Source of the DNA: Paenarthrobacter histidinolovorans
GTDB taxonomy: Bacteria > Actinomycetota > Actinomycetes > Actinomycetales > Micrococcaceae
Reading direction: 5' to 3'
Length of the DNA: 64,000 nt
Assembly (NCBI RefSeq): GCF_014647595.1
Contig: NZ_BMPM01000002.1
Coordinates: forward strand, 62,001 to 126,000
Part shown: one piece after another, positions 45,836 through 55,586 of the stretch
Layout: every line of letters begins with the position of its first letter
Numbering within the stretch: the first letter of the stretch is position 1
The notes under the pieces: model-generated
The model's input: the letters and a program-made list of their open reading frames with translations, nothing else
The model's database searches: none
What the model was told of the DNA's origin: nothing
Program-made: the position numbers and the translations under genes

Positions 45836-47167
45836 TCAACCGAAAATATTGACGGGCTTGACGATGTCCGCGTATATCAGCAGGACGCTCATGCACAGCA
45901 GCAGCGCCGCCACTACATAGGTCACCGGCAGCAGCTTCGCGATGTCGAAGGCACCCGGGTCCGGCTTGCCGCGCAACTTGGCCAGGCGGCGTCGCGCTCC
46001 TTCGTACAGGGCACCGGCCACATGGCCGCCGTCGAGCGGCAGGAGCGGGATGAGGTTGAAGATGGCCAGGGCGAAGTTGAGCCCGGCCAGCAGGCCGATC
46101 AGTGTCCCTATCCGGGCCTGCAGCGGTACCTGTTCCATGGCGGCAACTTCTCCGGCCACTCGGCCAACACCCACCACACTGATGGGGCCGTTGGGATCCC
46201 GGGGCTCCTCGCTGAACGCCGCCTTGGCGACGCCAACCACCCTGGCTGGCAGGTTGAAGATCACACCGGAAATTTGTTTGATGTTCTCCCCCGCCATGGG
46301 AAGAACGGCCGACGCCGGCTGGGGAACCAGGGCGCTTTGCGCACCAATGCCAAGGAACCCGACTTCCTGGTATTTGAGGACGCCGTTGGCGTCCTGCTCG
46401 GGCCGGCCGTCCGTCCCGATTACGGGGCGCGAGGAAAGCACGGGCGTCACGGTGGTCGCCACGGATGCACCATTGCGTTCCACCGTGATGGGCACCTCCC
46501 TACCGGCGGAGGACCTGATCCAGCTGGTCAGTTCATCCCAGCTGGTGACTGGCTTGCCGTCGAACGATGTGACCTTGTCATTAGGCTGCAGCCCCGCAGC
46601 CGCGGCCGGGGTGAGCTTGCAGTCGGTTGAATCGGGGTCAACGGTTTCGCCTGCCGCCACCTGGCATTTGGAGACGTCGGAGATCGTGGTGGTTGCCTGG
46701 GCAACGCCGAAGCCCATGAGCAACACAGCCAGCAGTACCAGGCCAATCACCATGTTCATGGCCGGTCCGCCGAGCATGATGATGATTTTCTTCCAGACGG
46801 GAAGCTTGTAGAAGACCCGTCCTTCATCACCCGGACCCACTTCTTCATGGGCGACCGACCGGGCTTCGGTGGCGAGCGTCTGGAACATGCCGGTGCTGGA
46901 AGGGCGGACCCCGCCGTCTTCCTTGTTGGGTGGGTACATGCCGATCATCGAGACATAGCCGCCTAACGGCAGCGCCTTGAAGCCGTACTCCGTTTCGCCC
47001 TTTTTCCTGGACCAGAGCGTGGGCCCGAAACCGATCATGTACTTGGTGACGCGCACCTTGAAAAGTTTCGCCGGCACCAGGTGGCCTACCTCGTGCAGCG
47101 CAATGGAGACAGCAACGCCGATCGCGACGAAGATAACTCCAAGAATGAAGAGAAGGACGGGACTCAT
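45836..47167 (-). CDS. rip: Site-2 protease, RseP/Rip1-like zinc metalloprotease
   Basis: 443-residue intramembrane protease of family M50. The zinc motif H25-E-V-G-H29 is in the first helix region (IGVAVSIALHEVGHLVPAKL) and the second motif NLIPLLPLDGGHVAGALYEG near the C-terminus. A PDZ domain lies in the middle (AAAGLQPNDKVTSFDGKPVT). About four membrane helices. In actinobacteria Rip1 cleaves anti-sigma factors and controls envelope and redox responses. It sits 33 bases downstream of dxr, as in mycobacteria. Confidence 0.93.
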   Translation of the reverse strand: MSPVLLFILGVIFVAIGVAVSIALHEVGHLVPAKLFKVRVTKYMIGFGPTLWSRKKGETEYGFKALPLGGYVSMIGMYPPNKEDGGVRPSSTGMFQTLATEARSVAHEEVGPGDEGRVFYKLPVWKKIIIMLGGPAMNMVIGLVLLAVLLMGFGVAQATTTISDVSKCQVAAGETVDPDSTDCKLTPAAAAGLQPNDKVTSFDGKPVTSWDELTSWIRSSAGREVPITVERNGASVATTVTPVLSSRPVIGTDGRPEQDANGVLKYQEVGFLGIGAQSALVPQPASAVLPMAGENIKQISGVIFNLPARVVGVAKAAFSEEPRDPNGPISVVGVGRVAGEVAAMEQVPLQARIGTLIGLLAGLNFALAIFNLIPLLPLDGGHVAGALYEGARRRLAKLRGKPDPGAFDIAKLLPVTYVVAALLLCMSVLLIYADIVKPVNIFG

Positions 47168-47200
47168 GCCGGTGGGACTGCTTCCGTAAAGGTTTGTGGG

Positions 47201-48388
47201 CTACAGGGCGCTGCGTGAAGCTAAACGATCGTGGGTTCGGGCTCGTGCCCACTTCTCAGCATCCAGCACTGACTCCACTGTTAGCTCAGAGGACCCTGAA
47301 TGTTCGCTGAGAACGGATTCGACCGTATCGACGATGTCCGTGAACCGGATCCGGCCGGAGTGGAAGGCCTCAACGGCTTCCTCGTTGGCCGCATTGAACA
47401 CCGCAGGAAAGGTGCTTCCCTGCTTGGCTGCGTCCTTGGCGAGGTCGACGGCCGGGAACGCCACCGCATCCAGCGGTTCGAACGTCCAGCTTGTGGCTTT
47501 CGTCCAATCGCAGGCTTGGGCGGCGCGGGGGACCCTGTCGGGCCACCCCAGCCCGAGGGCGATGGGAAGCCTCATATCCGGAGGCGAGGCTTGGGCAATG
47601 ATGGAACCGTCCACGAACTGAACCATCGAATGGACCACGGACTGGGGGTGGACCACCACCTCGATCCGGTCCAAGGGGACGTCGAACAGCAAGTGCGCTT
47701 CGATCACTTCCAAGCCCTTGTTGACCAGGCTGGCCGAGTTGGTTGTCACCATGAGGCCCATGTCCCAGGTGGGGTGGGCCAGCGCTTCCTGCGGAGTGAC
47801 GTGGTGGAGCTGATCACGGGTGCGGCCACGGAACGGCCCACCGGAAGCGGTCAGGATCAGCTTCTCCACTTCCTGCTCTGTGCCGGACCGGAGGCACTGG
47901 GCGATGGCGGAGTGTTCAGAGTCGACGGGAACAATCTGGCCCGGGCGTGCAGCGGCTTTGACCAGGGCGCCGCCGACGATCAGCGACTCCTTGTTGGCCA
48001 GGGCCAGCGTAGCCCCCGTGCCAAGCGCAGCGAGCGTGGGGGCCAGGCCGATGGAGCCGGTGATGCCGTTGAGGACTACATCACAGTCGATGGCAGCAAC
48101 CTCCGTTGAGGCGTCGGGGCCGGCGAAGATTTGTGGAGCAAAGTCCGGCACGCCCGCTTGTGCGGCCGCAGCGGCAATGAACCGCTGCAGGGTGGCTGGA
48201 TCGCCGTGGGCAATACCCACGGCTTGTGCCCGGGTGTGGACGGCCTGCTGCGCGATGAGTTCAAGGTTTCCTCCGCCGGCGCTCAGCGCCACCACCTCGA
48301 ACCGGTGCGGGGCGGCGTCGACGACGTCGATCGCCTGCGTGCCGATGGAACCAGTGGACCCGAGGATGACGATCTTGCGCGGCTGCAT
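47201..48388 (-). CDS. dxr: 1-deoxy-D-xylulose 5-phosphate reductoisomerase
   Basis: 395-residue Dxr, second enzyme of the MEP pathway. The NADPH motif [16 protein letters not shown] begins at residue 9; [49 protein letters not shown] and ATWDMG-like [20 protein letters not shown] are catalytic-site blocks. Length is normal. First gene of the dxr-rip-YCII-ispG-GNAT run and divergent from the LMF-like gene. Confidence 0.95.
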   Translation of the reverse strand: MQPRKIVILGSTGSIGTQAIDVVDAAPHRFEVVALSAGGGNLELIAQQAVHTRAQAVGIAHGDPATLQRFIAAAAAQAGVPDFAPQIFAGPDASTEVAAIDCDVVLNGITGSIGLAPTLAALGTGATLALANKESLIVGGALVKAAARPGQIVPVDSEHSAIAQCLRSGTEQEVEKLILTASGGPFRGRTRDQLHHVTPQEALAHPTWDMGLMVTTNSASLVNKGLEVIEAHLLFDVPLDRIEVVVHPQSVVHSMVQFVDGSIIAQASPPDMRLPIALGLGWPDRVPRAAQACDWTKATSWTFEPLDAVAFPAVDLAKDAAKQGSTFPAVFNAANEEAVEAFHSGRIRFTDIVDTVESVLSEHSGSSELTVESVLDAEKWARARTHDRLASRSAL

Positions 48389-48489
48389 TCCTTAAGTATC
48401 CCAGCCTGCACGAGGGGCCGCGAACGGAAAAGGCATGCCGTCCGTCCTGCACTGCTTGACCGCCCGCCTCCCCCGCGTACCGTGGAGTT

Positions 48490-49950
48490 GTGGAATGGCT
48501 GTCCTGGTTGGATGCGTGGGACCATGAATTCTCCCGGCAGGTGATGCAGCGCGGCACGGCGGCACTCTACGCGGTGGCGTTCCTCTCGACGCTGAACCAG
48601 TTTCCCGCCCTTTTGGGCGAACGGGGCCTGCTGCCGGTACCGGCATTCCTGGACCTGGCACGCCGGTTGGCCAGGCCTACTCTTTTCCGCTGGCACTACT
48701 CGGATGCGTTGCTCAAGGCGGTGTGCTGGGTGGGAATCGCAGTGGCTGCCTTGTTGCTGGCCGGCCTCCCGCAACTCGGTCCTCCCTGGCTGCCCATGCT
48801 GGCTTTCCTTACCCTGTGGTTCCTGTACATGTCGATCGTCAATGTCGGCCAAACGTTCTATGGCTTCGGCTGGGAGATCCTCCTCCTGGAAATGGGATTC
48901 ACCGTGGCGTTTCTTGGCTCGGACCAGACGCCCCCACCCACCGCCATCCTCCTTCTGATCACCTGGTTGCTCTTTCGGTTGGAGTTCGGTGCAGGAATGA
49001 TCAAGGTCCGCGGCGGACGGGAGTGGCGGGATATGACGGCAATGTTCTACCACCACGAGACACAGCCGATGCCCGGCCCGCTCAGCAGGCAGGCCCACCT
49101 CCTCCCCCGTCCGCTGCACAAGGCAGAGGTAGTGGGGAACCACGTGGCGCAGTTGGTGGTGCCTTTCTTCCTTTTCGCGCCGCAGCCGTTGGCCAGCGCC
49201 GCCGCGGGCATCGTCATTCTCACCCAGCTGTGGCTGGTGGCTTCCGGAAACTTCGCGTGGTTGAACTGGGCTGCGATCATCCTGGCTTTCGGGGCGGTGG
49301 GCGATTCCGTGGCCCACGCCCTCTTCCCATTCATCCCACTTGAGTGGCACGCCGGTGCCGAAACCCCGGCGTGGTGGCTCGCCGTCGTCGTTCTGGTCAC
49401 CGTCTTGCTGCTGGTCCTCAGCTACCGACCACTTCTGAACCTGTTCTCGCGCCGGCAGCTCATGAATGCCAGTTTCAACCGATGGCGCCTGGTCAATGCC
49501 TATGGGGCGTTCGGGACGGTCACGAAACAACGCATCGAAATCGTCGTGGCAGGCACCCTGGACAAGGAACCCGACGCGCCCGATGACCGCTGGATGGAAT
49601 ACGGCTTCAAGGGAAAACCCGGCGACGTCCGGCGCCTCCCGCGCCAATGGGCGCCCTATCACCTCAGGCTCGACTGGATGATGTGGTTCCTGCCGCTGCG
49701 AACCGTCCACGAGGACTGGTTTTACGCCTTCCTTGACAAACTCCTGGAGGCCGACAAGCCAACGCTGGGGCTGCTTCGCCATGACCCGTTCGACGGCGAA
49801 CGCCCCCGTTGGGTGCGTGCACGCAGCTACCTTTACCGTTTCGCCAGCCGCGCGGAGTTCCGCGAAACCGGTGACCGTTGGGTGCGGGTGCTGTTATACG
49901 AGGCCATTGCGCCGCTGCGGCTCAACCCTGCGCGACGGCATTCCCCTTAG
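48490..49950 (+). CDS. Lipase-maturation-factor-like membrane protein
   Basis: 486-residue protein with about eight to ten helices in the first 320 residues followed by a soluble C-terminal domain. WEILLLEMGFTVAFLG, LFRLEFGAGMIKVRGGREWR, DMTAMFYHHETQPMPGPLSR and WLNWAAIILAFGAVGDSVAH match the LMF family, whose vertebrate member LMF1 matures secreted lipases in the ER. The bacterial role is unknown. GTG start at 48490 with GGAG two bases away. The stop overlaps the stop of the convergent LacI gene by three bases. Confidence 0.82.
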   Translation: MEWLSWLDAWDHEFSRQVMQRGTAALYAVAFLSTLNQFPALLGERGLLPVPAFLDLARRLARPTLFRWHYSDALLKAVCWVGIAVAALLLAGLPQLGPPWLPMLAFLTLWFLYMSIVNVGQTFYGFGWEILLLEMGFTVAFLGSDQTPPPTAILLLITWLLFRLEFGAGMIKVRGGREWRDMTAMFYHHETQPMPGPLSRQAHLLPRPLHKAEVVGNHVAQLVVPFFLFAPQPLASAAAGIVILTQLWLVASGNFAWLNWAAIILAFGAVGDSVAHALFPFIPLEWHAGAETPAWWLAVVVLVTVLLLVLSYRPLLNLFSRRQLMNASFNRWRLVNAYGAFGTVTKQRIEIVVAGTLDKEPDAPDDRWMEYGFKGKPGDVRRLPRQWAPYHLRLDWMMWFLPLRTVHEDWFYAFLDKLLEADKPTLGLLRHDPFDGERPRWVRARSYLYRFASRAEFRETGDRWVRVLLYEAIAPLRLNPARRHSP

Positions 49951-50984
49951 CGCGCCGCCGGCGGCGCTGTGGACTCGCGCACAACAAGATGCGTTGCCAG
50001 CTCCACGCGGCGGGAGTCAATCTCTTCGCCGTTCTTTTGCCGGAGGATAAAGCTCAAGGCCGATCGCCCCATGTCCTGGAGGGGTTGGGAGACTGAAGTC
50101 AAGGGCGGGAGCGATTCTTCTGCCTGCGGTGTTCCGTCAAACCCCACCAGGCTCATGTCCTCCGGGATCCGGATACTCTGCCGCCGGGCCTCAGCCAGGA
50201 CGCCGAGGGCAATGCTGTCACTGGCGGCGAAGATGGCAGTGGGCGGATCGTCCAGGGCCAGGAGCGCCTTCATGGCCGCGACACCGTTCGAAGAGCGGAA
50301 CGGGCCGGCAGAGATGTATTCCTCCACCACATGCACTCCGGCGGCCATGAGGGCGGCCATATATCCATGCAACCGGGCCTGGCTGCACTCGGCAGCGGCA
50401 GGCCCGCCGATGTAGGCGATACGGCGATGACCGAGTTCCAACAGGTGCGCTGCAGCGGCCTTGCCACCAGCCCAGTTGCTCGCCCCGACACTGAACACGT
50501 CGCCCGGTGGCGGGTTCAGGGGATCAACCACCACAACCGGTATCCGGCGACGGTGAAACGCCTCCAGTTGCCCGGATCCAAAGGCAGAAGTGACGACGAT
50601 CATTCCGCTGCGTCCTTCATCGAGCATGCGCTGCGCACGCTCCTCCGGGCCAAGGGGCGAGGCTGCCTGCCGGCTGGTAACGGAGAGAATGACTTCCATG
50701 TCGGAGGCCGCCGCCTGTTCCATGATTCCGTTGAGGACCTCAACGGAATAGGCGGAGTTCAGGGAGTCGAAGACAACTTCAACGGCCTGTTGGGCGGGAG
50801 GGCTTTTGCGCTGGAGCGGGGAACGGTATCCGGTCCTTTGCAAAGCGGCGAGAACACGGTTCCGGGTCTCTTCGGCCACGTCCTGGCGGCCGTTAACCAC
50901 CTTGGACACGGTCGGCGCGGAGACGCCCACTTCCTTGGCGACGGCGGCCAAGGTCAACTTGGGCGGACGCACTTCTCGAACCAT
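49947..50984 (-). CDS. LacI-family regulator of the adjacent sugar operon
   Basis: 345-residue repressor. The DNA-binding head is LTLAAVAKEVGVSAPTVSKV with hinge LAALQRTGYRSP; the sugar-binding core has VEVVFDSLNSAYSVEVLNGI, VVDPLNPPPGDVFSVGASNW, LLELGHRRIAYIGGPAAAEC and AIFAASDSIALGVLAEARR. ATG at 50984 is preferred over a TTG at 50993. It is divergent from the ABC/dehydrogenase operon, and matching operator sequences lie beside both promoters, so it most likely represses both transcripts until an unknown sugar binds. Confidence 0.92.
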   Translation of the reverse strand: MVREVRPPKLTLAAVAKEVGVSAPTVSKVVNGRQDVAEETRNRVLAALQRTGYRSPLQRKSPPAQQAVEVVFDSLNSAYSVEVLNGIMEQAAASDMEVILSVTSRQAASPLGPEERAQRMLDEGRSGMIVVTSAFGSGQLEAFHRRRIPVVVVDPLNPPPGDVFSVGASNWAGGKAAAAHLLELGHRRIAYIGGPAAAECSQARLHGYMAALMAAGVHVVEEYISAGPFRSSNGVAAMKALLALDDPPTAIFAASDSIALGVLAEARRQSIRIPEDMSLVGFDGTPQAEESLPPLTSVSQPLQDMGRSALSFILRQKNGEEIDSRRVELATHLVVRESTAPPAAR

Positions 50985-50996
50985 GTTCCCCAACTT

Positions 50997-51048
50997 TCGA
51001 AATCTTTCGATGTGTTTTCAGTATCCGGGATAAATCTGGCGTAGGCAA
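50997..51048 (-). promoter_or_regulatory. lacI-type gene promoter with operator O1
   Basis: Minus strand: -35 TTGCCT (51048-51043), 17-base spacer, -10 GATACT (51025-51020), expected start about 51012. O1 is TCGAAA-TC-TTTCGA (50997-51010), six-base perfect arms around two bases, immediately after that start and 13 bases before the ATG, a normal position for autorepression. Confidence 0.6.
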
Positions 51049-51086
51049 TTCATAGGGGAACGCCCGTACATTCGCCGCGAAAGTCC

Positions 51087-51162
51087 TTGACGGACTGTGA
51101 CGCAGGCTTTAGTTTAGACCGTGACCTAAATCATGGCTCCGAAATATTTCGATAAATTTCGG
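51087..51162 (+). promoter_or_regulatory. Sugar operon promoter with operator O2
   Basis: -35 TTGACG (51087-51092), 17-base spacer, weak -10 TAGTTT (51110-51115). O2 at 51140-51151 is the perfect palindrome CGAAATATTTCG; an overlapping partial copy CGATAAATTTCG (51150-51161) extends it to a CCGAAAT...ATTTCGG arrangement over 51139-51162. O2 is about 17-40 bases past the expected start and has the same CGAAA-N2-TTTCG arms as O1. Confidence 0.6.
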
Positions 51163-51226
51163 GCCAGCACTCTGTTCGGCTAAGCACCAAGGCGTGCTCA
51201 ACCATGCGACTACCCCTGGAGAAGCA

Positions 51227-52552
51227 ATGAAGCAGTTCCGATCATCCCGGCGTTCTTTCCTGGCCCTCGCGGCCGTCACTCCCTTCGCCGTCATGGCTAC
51301 CAGTGCCTGCGGCACGTCCGGTCCGGGCGGGGCGAGCGGCGGAGGAGCCAGCATGTGGTTCCTCACAGGTGAGCCCAACCAAACCACCATGCAGAAGGCC
51401 GTGGATGCTTTCGGATCGGCTAACCCCGATAACAAGATCGCTGTGACTTACTTCCAGAACGACGCGTACAAGACCAAGATCAAGACGGCCATTGGCGCCG
51501 GCCAGGCCCCCACCATCATCTACGGCTGGGGTGGCGGTGGCTTGAAAACCTACGCCGACGCGGGGCAGGTTGAAGACCTCACCAGCTGGTTCGAGTCCAA
51601 CCCTGACCTCAAGAACAAGTTCTTCCCGTCCTCCTTCGGAGCAGCAACGGTGGACGGCAAGATCTACGCCCTTCCCAACCAGTACGTGGCCCCGATCGTC
51701 CTGTTCTACAACAAGGACCTGTTCGACAAAGCCGGAGTTCAGCCGCCCAAGACCTGGGAAGATCTCATGTCCTTGGTCAAGACCTTCAACGACATGGGCG
51801 TAGCCCCGTTGTCCCTGGGCGGACAGTCCCGCTGGACCTCCATGATGTGGCTGGAATACCTGCTGGACCGCATCGGCGGACCCGAGGTCTTCCAGGCCAT
51901 CTTCGAAGGCAAGCCCAACGCCTGGATGGACCCGGCCGTCATTGAAACCGGAACCAAGATCCAGGAACTGGTATCGGCCGACGGCTTCATCAAGGGTTTC
52001 TCCTCCATCACGGCGGATTCAAAGGCAGACCAGGCCCTCCTGTTCACCGGCAAAGCGGCCATGATGCTCCAAGGTTCCTGGACCTACGGCGCCATGAAGA
52101 AGGACGGACAGAACTTCGTCCAGAACGGAAAGCTCGGATTCGTGAATTTCCCGACCATTGCCGGCGGCAAGGGCGATCCGAAGAACGGCGTGGGCAACCC
52201 TGCCCAGTACATGTCGATCTCGGCCAAGGCCACGGACAAGGAAAAAGAGTCAGCCAAGAAGTTCTTCAAGGACGGCATCATGACGGACACCGTCATCGAC
52301 GCCTACATCAACTCCGGTTCAGTTCCGATCGTTACCGGTATTGAAGACAAGCTTGCCTCCTCGCCGGACAAGGACTTCCTGAACTTCGTCTATGCCCTGG
52401 GCAAGGACGCCCCCAGCTTCCAGCAGTCCTGGGATCAGGCCCTGAGCCCGACCGCTGCCGAAGCCCTGCTGAACAACATTGACCAGCTCTTCCTCAAGTC
52501 GATCACCCCGCAGCAATTCGCTGAGAACATGAATGCCACCCTGGGCAAATGA
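51227..52552 (+). CDS. Sugar ABC transporter substrate-binding lipoprotein
   Basis: 441-residue extracellular solute-binding protein (family 1). The signal has a twin-arginine motif SSRRSFLAL (R8-R9) and a lipobox ending at Cys28 (VMATSAC), so it may be exported folded by Tat and lipid-anchored. Mature features include LTGEPNQTTMQKAVDAFGSA, IIYGWGGGGLKTYADAGQVE, ALPNQYVAPIVLFYNKDLFD and PPKTWEDLMSLVKTFNDMG. ATG at 51227 follows GGAGA. First gene of a seven-gene operon; overlaps the first permease by ATGA. No ATPase gene is present, so a shared MsiK-type ATPase elsewhere is expected. Confidence 0.92.
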   Translation: MKQFRSSRRSFLALAAVTPFAVMATSACGTSGPGGASGGGASMWFLTGEPNQTTMQKAVDAFGSANPDNKIAVTYFQNDAYKTKIKTAIGAGQAPTIIYGWGGGGLKTYADAGQVEDLTSWFESNPDLKNKFFPSSFGAATVDGKIYALPNQYVAPIVLFYNKDLFDKAGVQPPKTWEDLMSLVKTFNDMGVAPLSLGGQSRWTSMMWLEYLLDRIGGPEVFQAIFEGKPNAWMDPAVIETGTKIQELVSADGFIKGFSSITADSKADQALLFTGKAAMMLQGSWTYGAMKKDGQNFVQNGKLGFVNFPTIAGGKGDPKNGVGNPAQYMSISAKATDKEKESAKKFFKDGIMTDTVIDAYINSGSVPIVTGIEDKLASSPDKDFLNFVYALGKDAPSFQQSWDQALSPTAAEALLNNIDQLFLKSITPQQFAENMNATLGK

Positions 52553-53478
52553 GTTCGACAACCTCGCACAGGGCTCTCCCGGGCACGCAGAAGACCCGGG
52601 AAACCGTTAAGCAGAAATCCGCGCTTCCCTGGCTGACGCTTCCTGCCTTGTTCTTCTTCGTCGTCTTCGCCGTCATACCCCTGCTCGGCGTACTGGTCTT
52701 GAGTTTTGCCAACTGGGACGGAATCGGCGCCATCGGAGCAGCCGGAATGGAGAACTGGACGTCGGTTTTGTCCGACCCCGAGCTCTACAATTCCTTGGGC
52801 CTGACCTTCATGATCATGATCGTTTCGTGGCTCGTCCAGACACCCATCAGTCTGCTGCTGGGCGTCTTTACCGCTGGAACGCAACGGTACAGGGCAGCAC
52901 TGGCCGTGCTGTACTTCCTGCCGCTGCTGCTTTCCTCAGCTGCCGTCGCCATCGCCTACAAGGCGTTGCTGGACCCGAACTTCGGCCTGGCCATGGGCCT
53001 GGGGCTTCCGTTCCTTGCCCAGGACTGGCTGGGAGTCCCCCAACTTGCCCTGGGGTTGATCATCTTCGTGATCGCCTGGCAGTTCGTGCCCTTCCACACG
53101 CTCATCTATCAAGGTGGGGTCCGCCAAATCCCCAAGTCGCTTTACGAAGCGGCCCAGATTGATGGTGCGGGAACCATTAAGCAGTTCTTCCACATCACCC
53201 TCCCCCAGCTGAAGTACACCATCATCACCTCATCAACGCTGATGGTTGTTGGATCTCTGACGTACTTCGACCTCATCTTCGTCCTCACGGGTGGTGGACC
53301 GGGTAACTCCACCCGGATCCTGGCGCTGGACATGTACTTACGTGGATTCCGGGCCAACCTCATGGGGCCTGCAAGCGTCATCGCAGTCATCCTCGTGGTC
53401 ATTGGCCTGGCGCTGGCCTTATTCCTCCAACGCCTTGGCGGCAAGGACCAACAGGGCAGCCAATTGGAAGGTATGTAA
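52549..53478 (+). CDS. Sugar ABC transporter permease (MalF-type)
   Basis: 309-residue permease with six predicted helices after a 27-residue cytoplasmic N-terminus. The cytoplasmic EAA loop that contacts the ATPase reads SLYEAAQIDGAGTIKQFFHI followed by TLPQLKYTIITS; GGGPGNSTRILALDMYLRGF is the typical late MalF-type block. Partner of the next gene. ATGA overlap with the binding-protein gene; the next gene starts one base after its stop. Confidence 0.93.
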   Translation: MSSTTSHRALPGTQKTRETVKQKSALPWLTLPALFFFVVFAVIPLLGVLVLSFANWDGIGAIGAAGMENWTSVLSDPELYNSLGLTFMIMIVSWLVQTPISLLLGVFTAGTQRYRAALAVLYFLPLLLSSAAVAIAYKALLDPNFGLAMGLGLPFLAQDWLGVPQLALGLIIFVIAWQFVPFHTLIYQGGVRQIPKSLYEAAQIDGAGTIKQFFHITLPQLKYTIITSSTLMVVGSLTYFDLIFVLTGGGPGNSTRILALDMYLRGFRANLMGPASVIAVILVVIGLALALFLQRLGGKDQQGSQLEGM

Positions 53479-53479
53479 C

Positions 53480-54385
53480 GTGAGTACTGTCCTCAAGAGT
53501 GATTCAAAACCCGGAACAGCCGCTTCTACGGCATCGTCCATCAAAGCCAAGCAAAGCCTTGGCACACGGATCAGGCGACTGAACATCCCCGGCGGCCTCG
53601 GCGGCTGGATCTGGCTCGCCGTCATTATCATCCCGGTCTACTACATCGTCATCACCAGCCTGAAGACCTCCGAAGGCTACTTCGGACAAAACCCGATGGC
53701 GTTGCCAACGTCCCCGACCCTGGAGAACTACCAGCTGGTTATTGAAGCCAACTTCTCCACTTACTTCATGAACAGCGTCATCGTCACATTGGGGTCGGTT
53801 GTCCCCACGGTCCTGATCGCCTTCATGGCGGCCTTCGCGATTGTGCGTGGCAAAGGCAGGTACTTGAAGTTCGTCAACGGTGTCTTCCTGATGGGACTGG
53901 CGATTCCGCTTCAGGCCACCATCATCCCCATCTACCTGATGATCATCCGCCTGAACCTCTATGACAGCCTGCTGGCCATCATGCTTCCGTCCATAGCATT
54001 CGCCATACCGCTGACGGTGCTGATCCTGTCCAACTTCATCCGCGACGTACCGAATGAACTGTTCGAATCCATGCGCCTGGACGGATGCAGTGAATGGCAG
54101 ACGATGTGGCGTTTGGCTCTTCCGTTGACCAAGCCCGCGATCGTCACTGTGGCCATCTACAACGGCCTGCACGTCTGGAACGGGTTCCTGCTCCCACTGG
54201 TGCTCACCCAAAGTCCTGGACTGCGCGTCCTTCCCTTGGGACTGTGGTCCTTCCAGGGTGAGTTCAGCGTCAACATTCCCGCCGTTCTTGCCTCCGTCGT
54301 GCTAAGCACGCTGCCCATCCTGGTGATCTACGTCCTTGGACGCCGCCAATTGGTCAGCGGCCTCACCGCCGGCTTCAGCAAGTAG
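53480..54385 (+). CDS. Sugar ABC transporter permease (MalG-type)
   Basis: 301-residue permease with six helices. The EAA loop is ELFESMRLDGCSEWQTMWRL followed by ALPLTKPAIVTVAIY, and the C-terminus ends GRRQLVSGLTAGFSK, diagnostic of MalG-type carbohydrate permeases. GTG at 53480 with GGAAGG eight bases upstream. N-terminal about 40 residues are Ser/Lys-rich and cytoplasmic. Confidence 0.93.
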   Translation: MSTVLKSDSKPGTAASTASSIKAKQSLGTRIRRLNIPGGLGGWIWLAVIIIPVYYIVITSLKTSEGYFGQNPMALPTSPTLENYQLVIEANFSTYFMNSVIVTLGSVVPTVLIAFMAAFAIVRGKGRYLKFVNGVFLMGLAIPLQATIIPIYLMIIRLNLYDSLLAIMLPSIAFAIPLTVLILSNFIRDVPNELFESMRLDGCSEWQTMWRLALPLTKPAIVTVAIYNGLHVWNGFLLPLVLTQSPGLRVLPLGLWSFQGEFSVNIPAVLASVVLSTLPILVIYVLGRRQLVSGLTAGFSK

Positions 54386-54398
54386 AAAGGACTCTCCT

Positions 54399-55586
54399 GT
54401 GACACAAACAAAACCACTGCGCGTTGGAATGGTGGGCTACGCCTTCATGGGCGCCGCACACTCCCACGCCTGGCGTACCGCGCCGCGCTTCTTTGACCTG
54501 CCGCGGACACCTGAACTCACGGCTGTGGCCGGCAGGAATCCTGACGGGGTCAAGGCAGCGGCAGCCAAATATGGTTGGGCATCCACCGAAACCGACTGGC
54601 GGCGGTTGATCGAACGGGACGACATCGACCTGATCGACATCTGCACCCCCGGCAACACCCACGCCGAAATCGCCATCGCCGCGCTCGAGGCCGGTAAGCA
54701 TGTCCTTTGTGAAAAGCCGTTGGCGAACTCAGTGGAGGAAGCTGCAAAGATGACCGCTGTGGCAGAGGCCGCGGCCCAGCGCGGAGTCCTGTCCATGTGC
54801 GGCTTCAGCTACCGCCGCACCCCTGCTTTGGCATTGGCCAAGAGAATGGTGGAGGACGGCCGTCTGGGCGACATCCGCCATATCCGGGCCCAGTACCTCC
54901 AGGACTGGCTTAGTGATGCGGACGCTCCCCTGACCTGGCGGCTGGACAAATCCAAGTCCGGCTCCGGTTCGCTGGGCGATATCGGGGCGCACAGCATTGA
55001 CGCCGCACAGTGGATCACCGGACTCAATATCACAGGCGTTTCGGCCCTCCTGGAGACGTTCGTGAAGGAACGGCCAGTGGGCGGGGAGCTGGTTGGGCTG
55101 GGCGGCCATGGCGGATCAGACGGACCGCGTGGGCCCGTAACCGTGGATGATGCGGCGCTGTTTACGGCACGCTTTGAGTCAGGACCCATCGGCATTTTCG
55201 AGGCCACCCGTTTTGCCCTGGGACGCAAGAATGCCATGCGCCTGGAGGTCAACGGTACCAAGGGTTCCCTGGCGTTCGATTTCGAGGACATGAACTCACT
55301 CCAGTTCTATGAATCGGCCCTGGAACCGGACGCGGGCTTCCGGAAGATCATGGTCACTGAACCTTCCCACCCCTACACCGCCAACTGGTGGCCCACCGGA
55401 CATGGCCTGGGCTATGAGCACGGGTTTACCCATCAGGTTGTGGACCTCGTCAATGCCATCGGCGCAGGCGAGCAGCCCTCGCCGTCGTTCGCTGATGCTT
55501 TGCAGGTACAAAAGGTGCTGGCCGCCGTGGAGGCCAGCGCGGACAACGAAAGCCGCTGGCAGAACGTCGACAAGGAAGCATCATGA
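54399..55586 (+). CDS. Gfo/Idh/MocA-family oxidoreductase (first copy)
   Basis: 395-residue NAD(P)-dependent sugar dehydrogenase-like protein. The Rossmann start [20 protein letters not shown] has a Tyr in place of the usual G-x-G-x-x-G second Gly spacing; the conserved EKPL motif is in [38 protein letters not shown] supplies the Asp/His catalytic region. GTG at 54399 follows AAAGGA. It overlaps the isomerase gene by ATGA. Related to ThuB-type and inositol dehydrogenases; likely oxidises a sugar (possibly at C3) but the substrate is unknown. Confidence 0.9.
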   Translation: MTQTKPLRVGMVGYAFMGAAHSHAWRTAPRFFDLPRTPELTAVAGRNPDGVKAAAAKYGWASTETDWRRLIERDDIDLIDICTPGNTHAEIAIAALEAGKHVLCEKPLANSVEEAAKMTAVAEAAAQRGVLSMCGFSYRRTPALALAKRMVEDGRLGDIRHIRAQYLQDWLSDADAPLTWRLDKSKSGSGSLGDIGAHSIDAAQWITGLNITGVSALLETFVKERPVGGELVGLGGHGGSDGPRGPVTVDDAALFTARFESGPIGIFEATRFALGRKNAMRLEVNGTKGSLAFDFEDMNSLQFYESALEPDAGFRKIMVTEPSHPYTANWWPTGHGLGYEHGFTHQVVDLVNAIGAGEQPSPSFADALQVQKVLAAVEASADNESRWQNVDKEAS

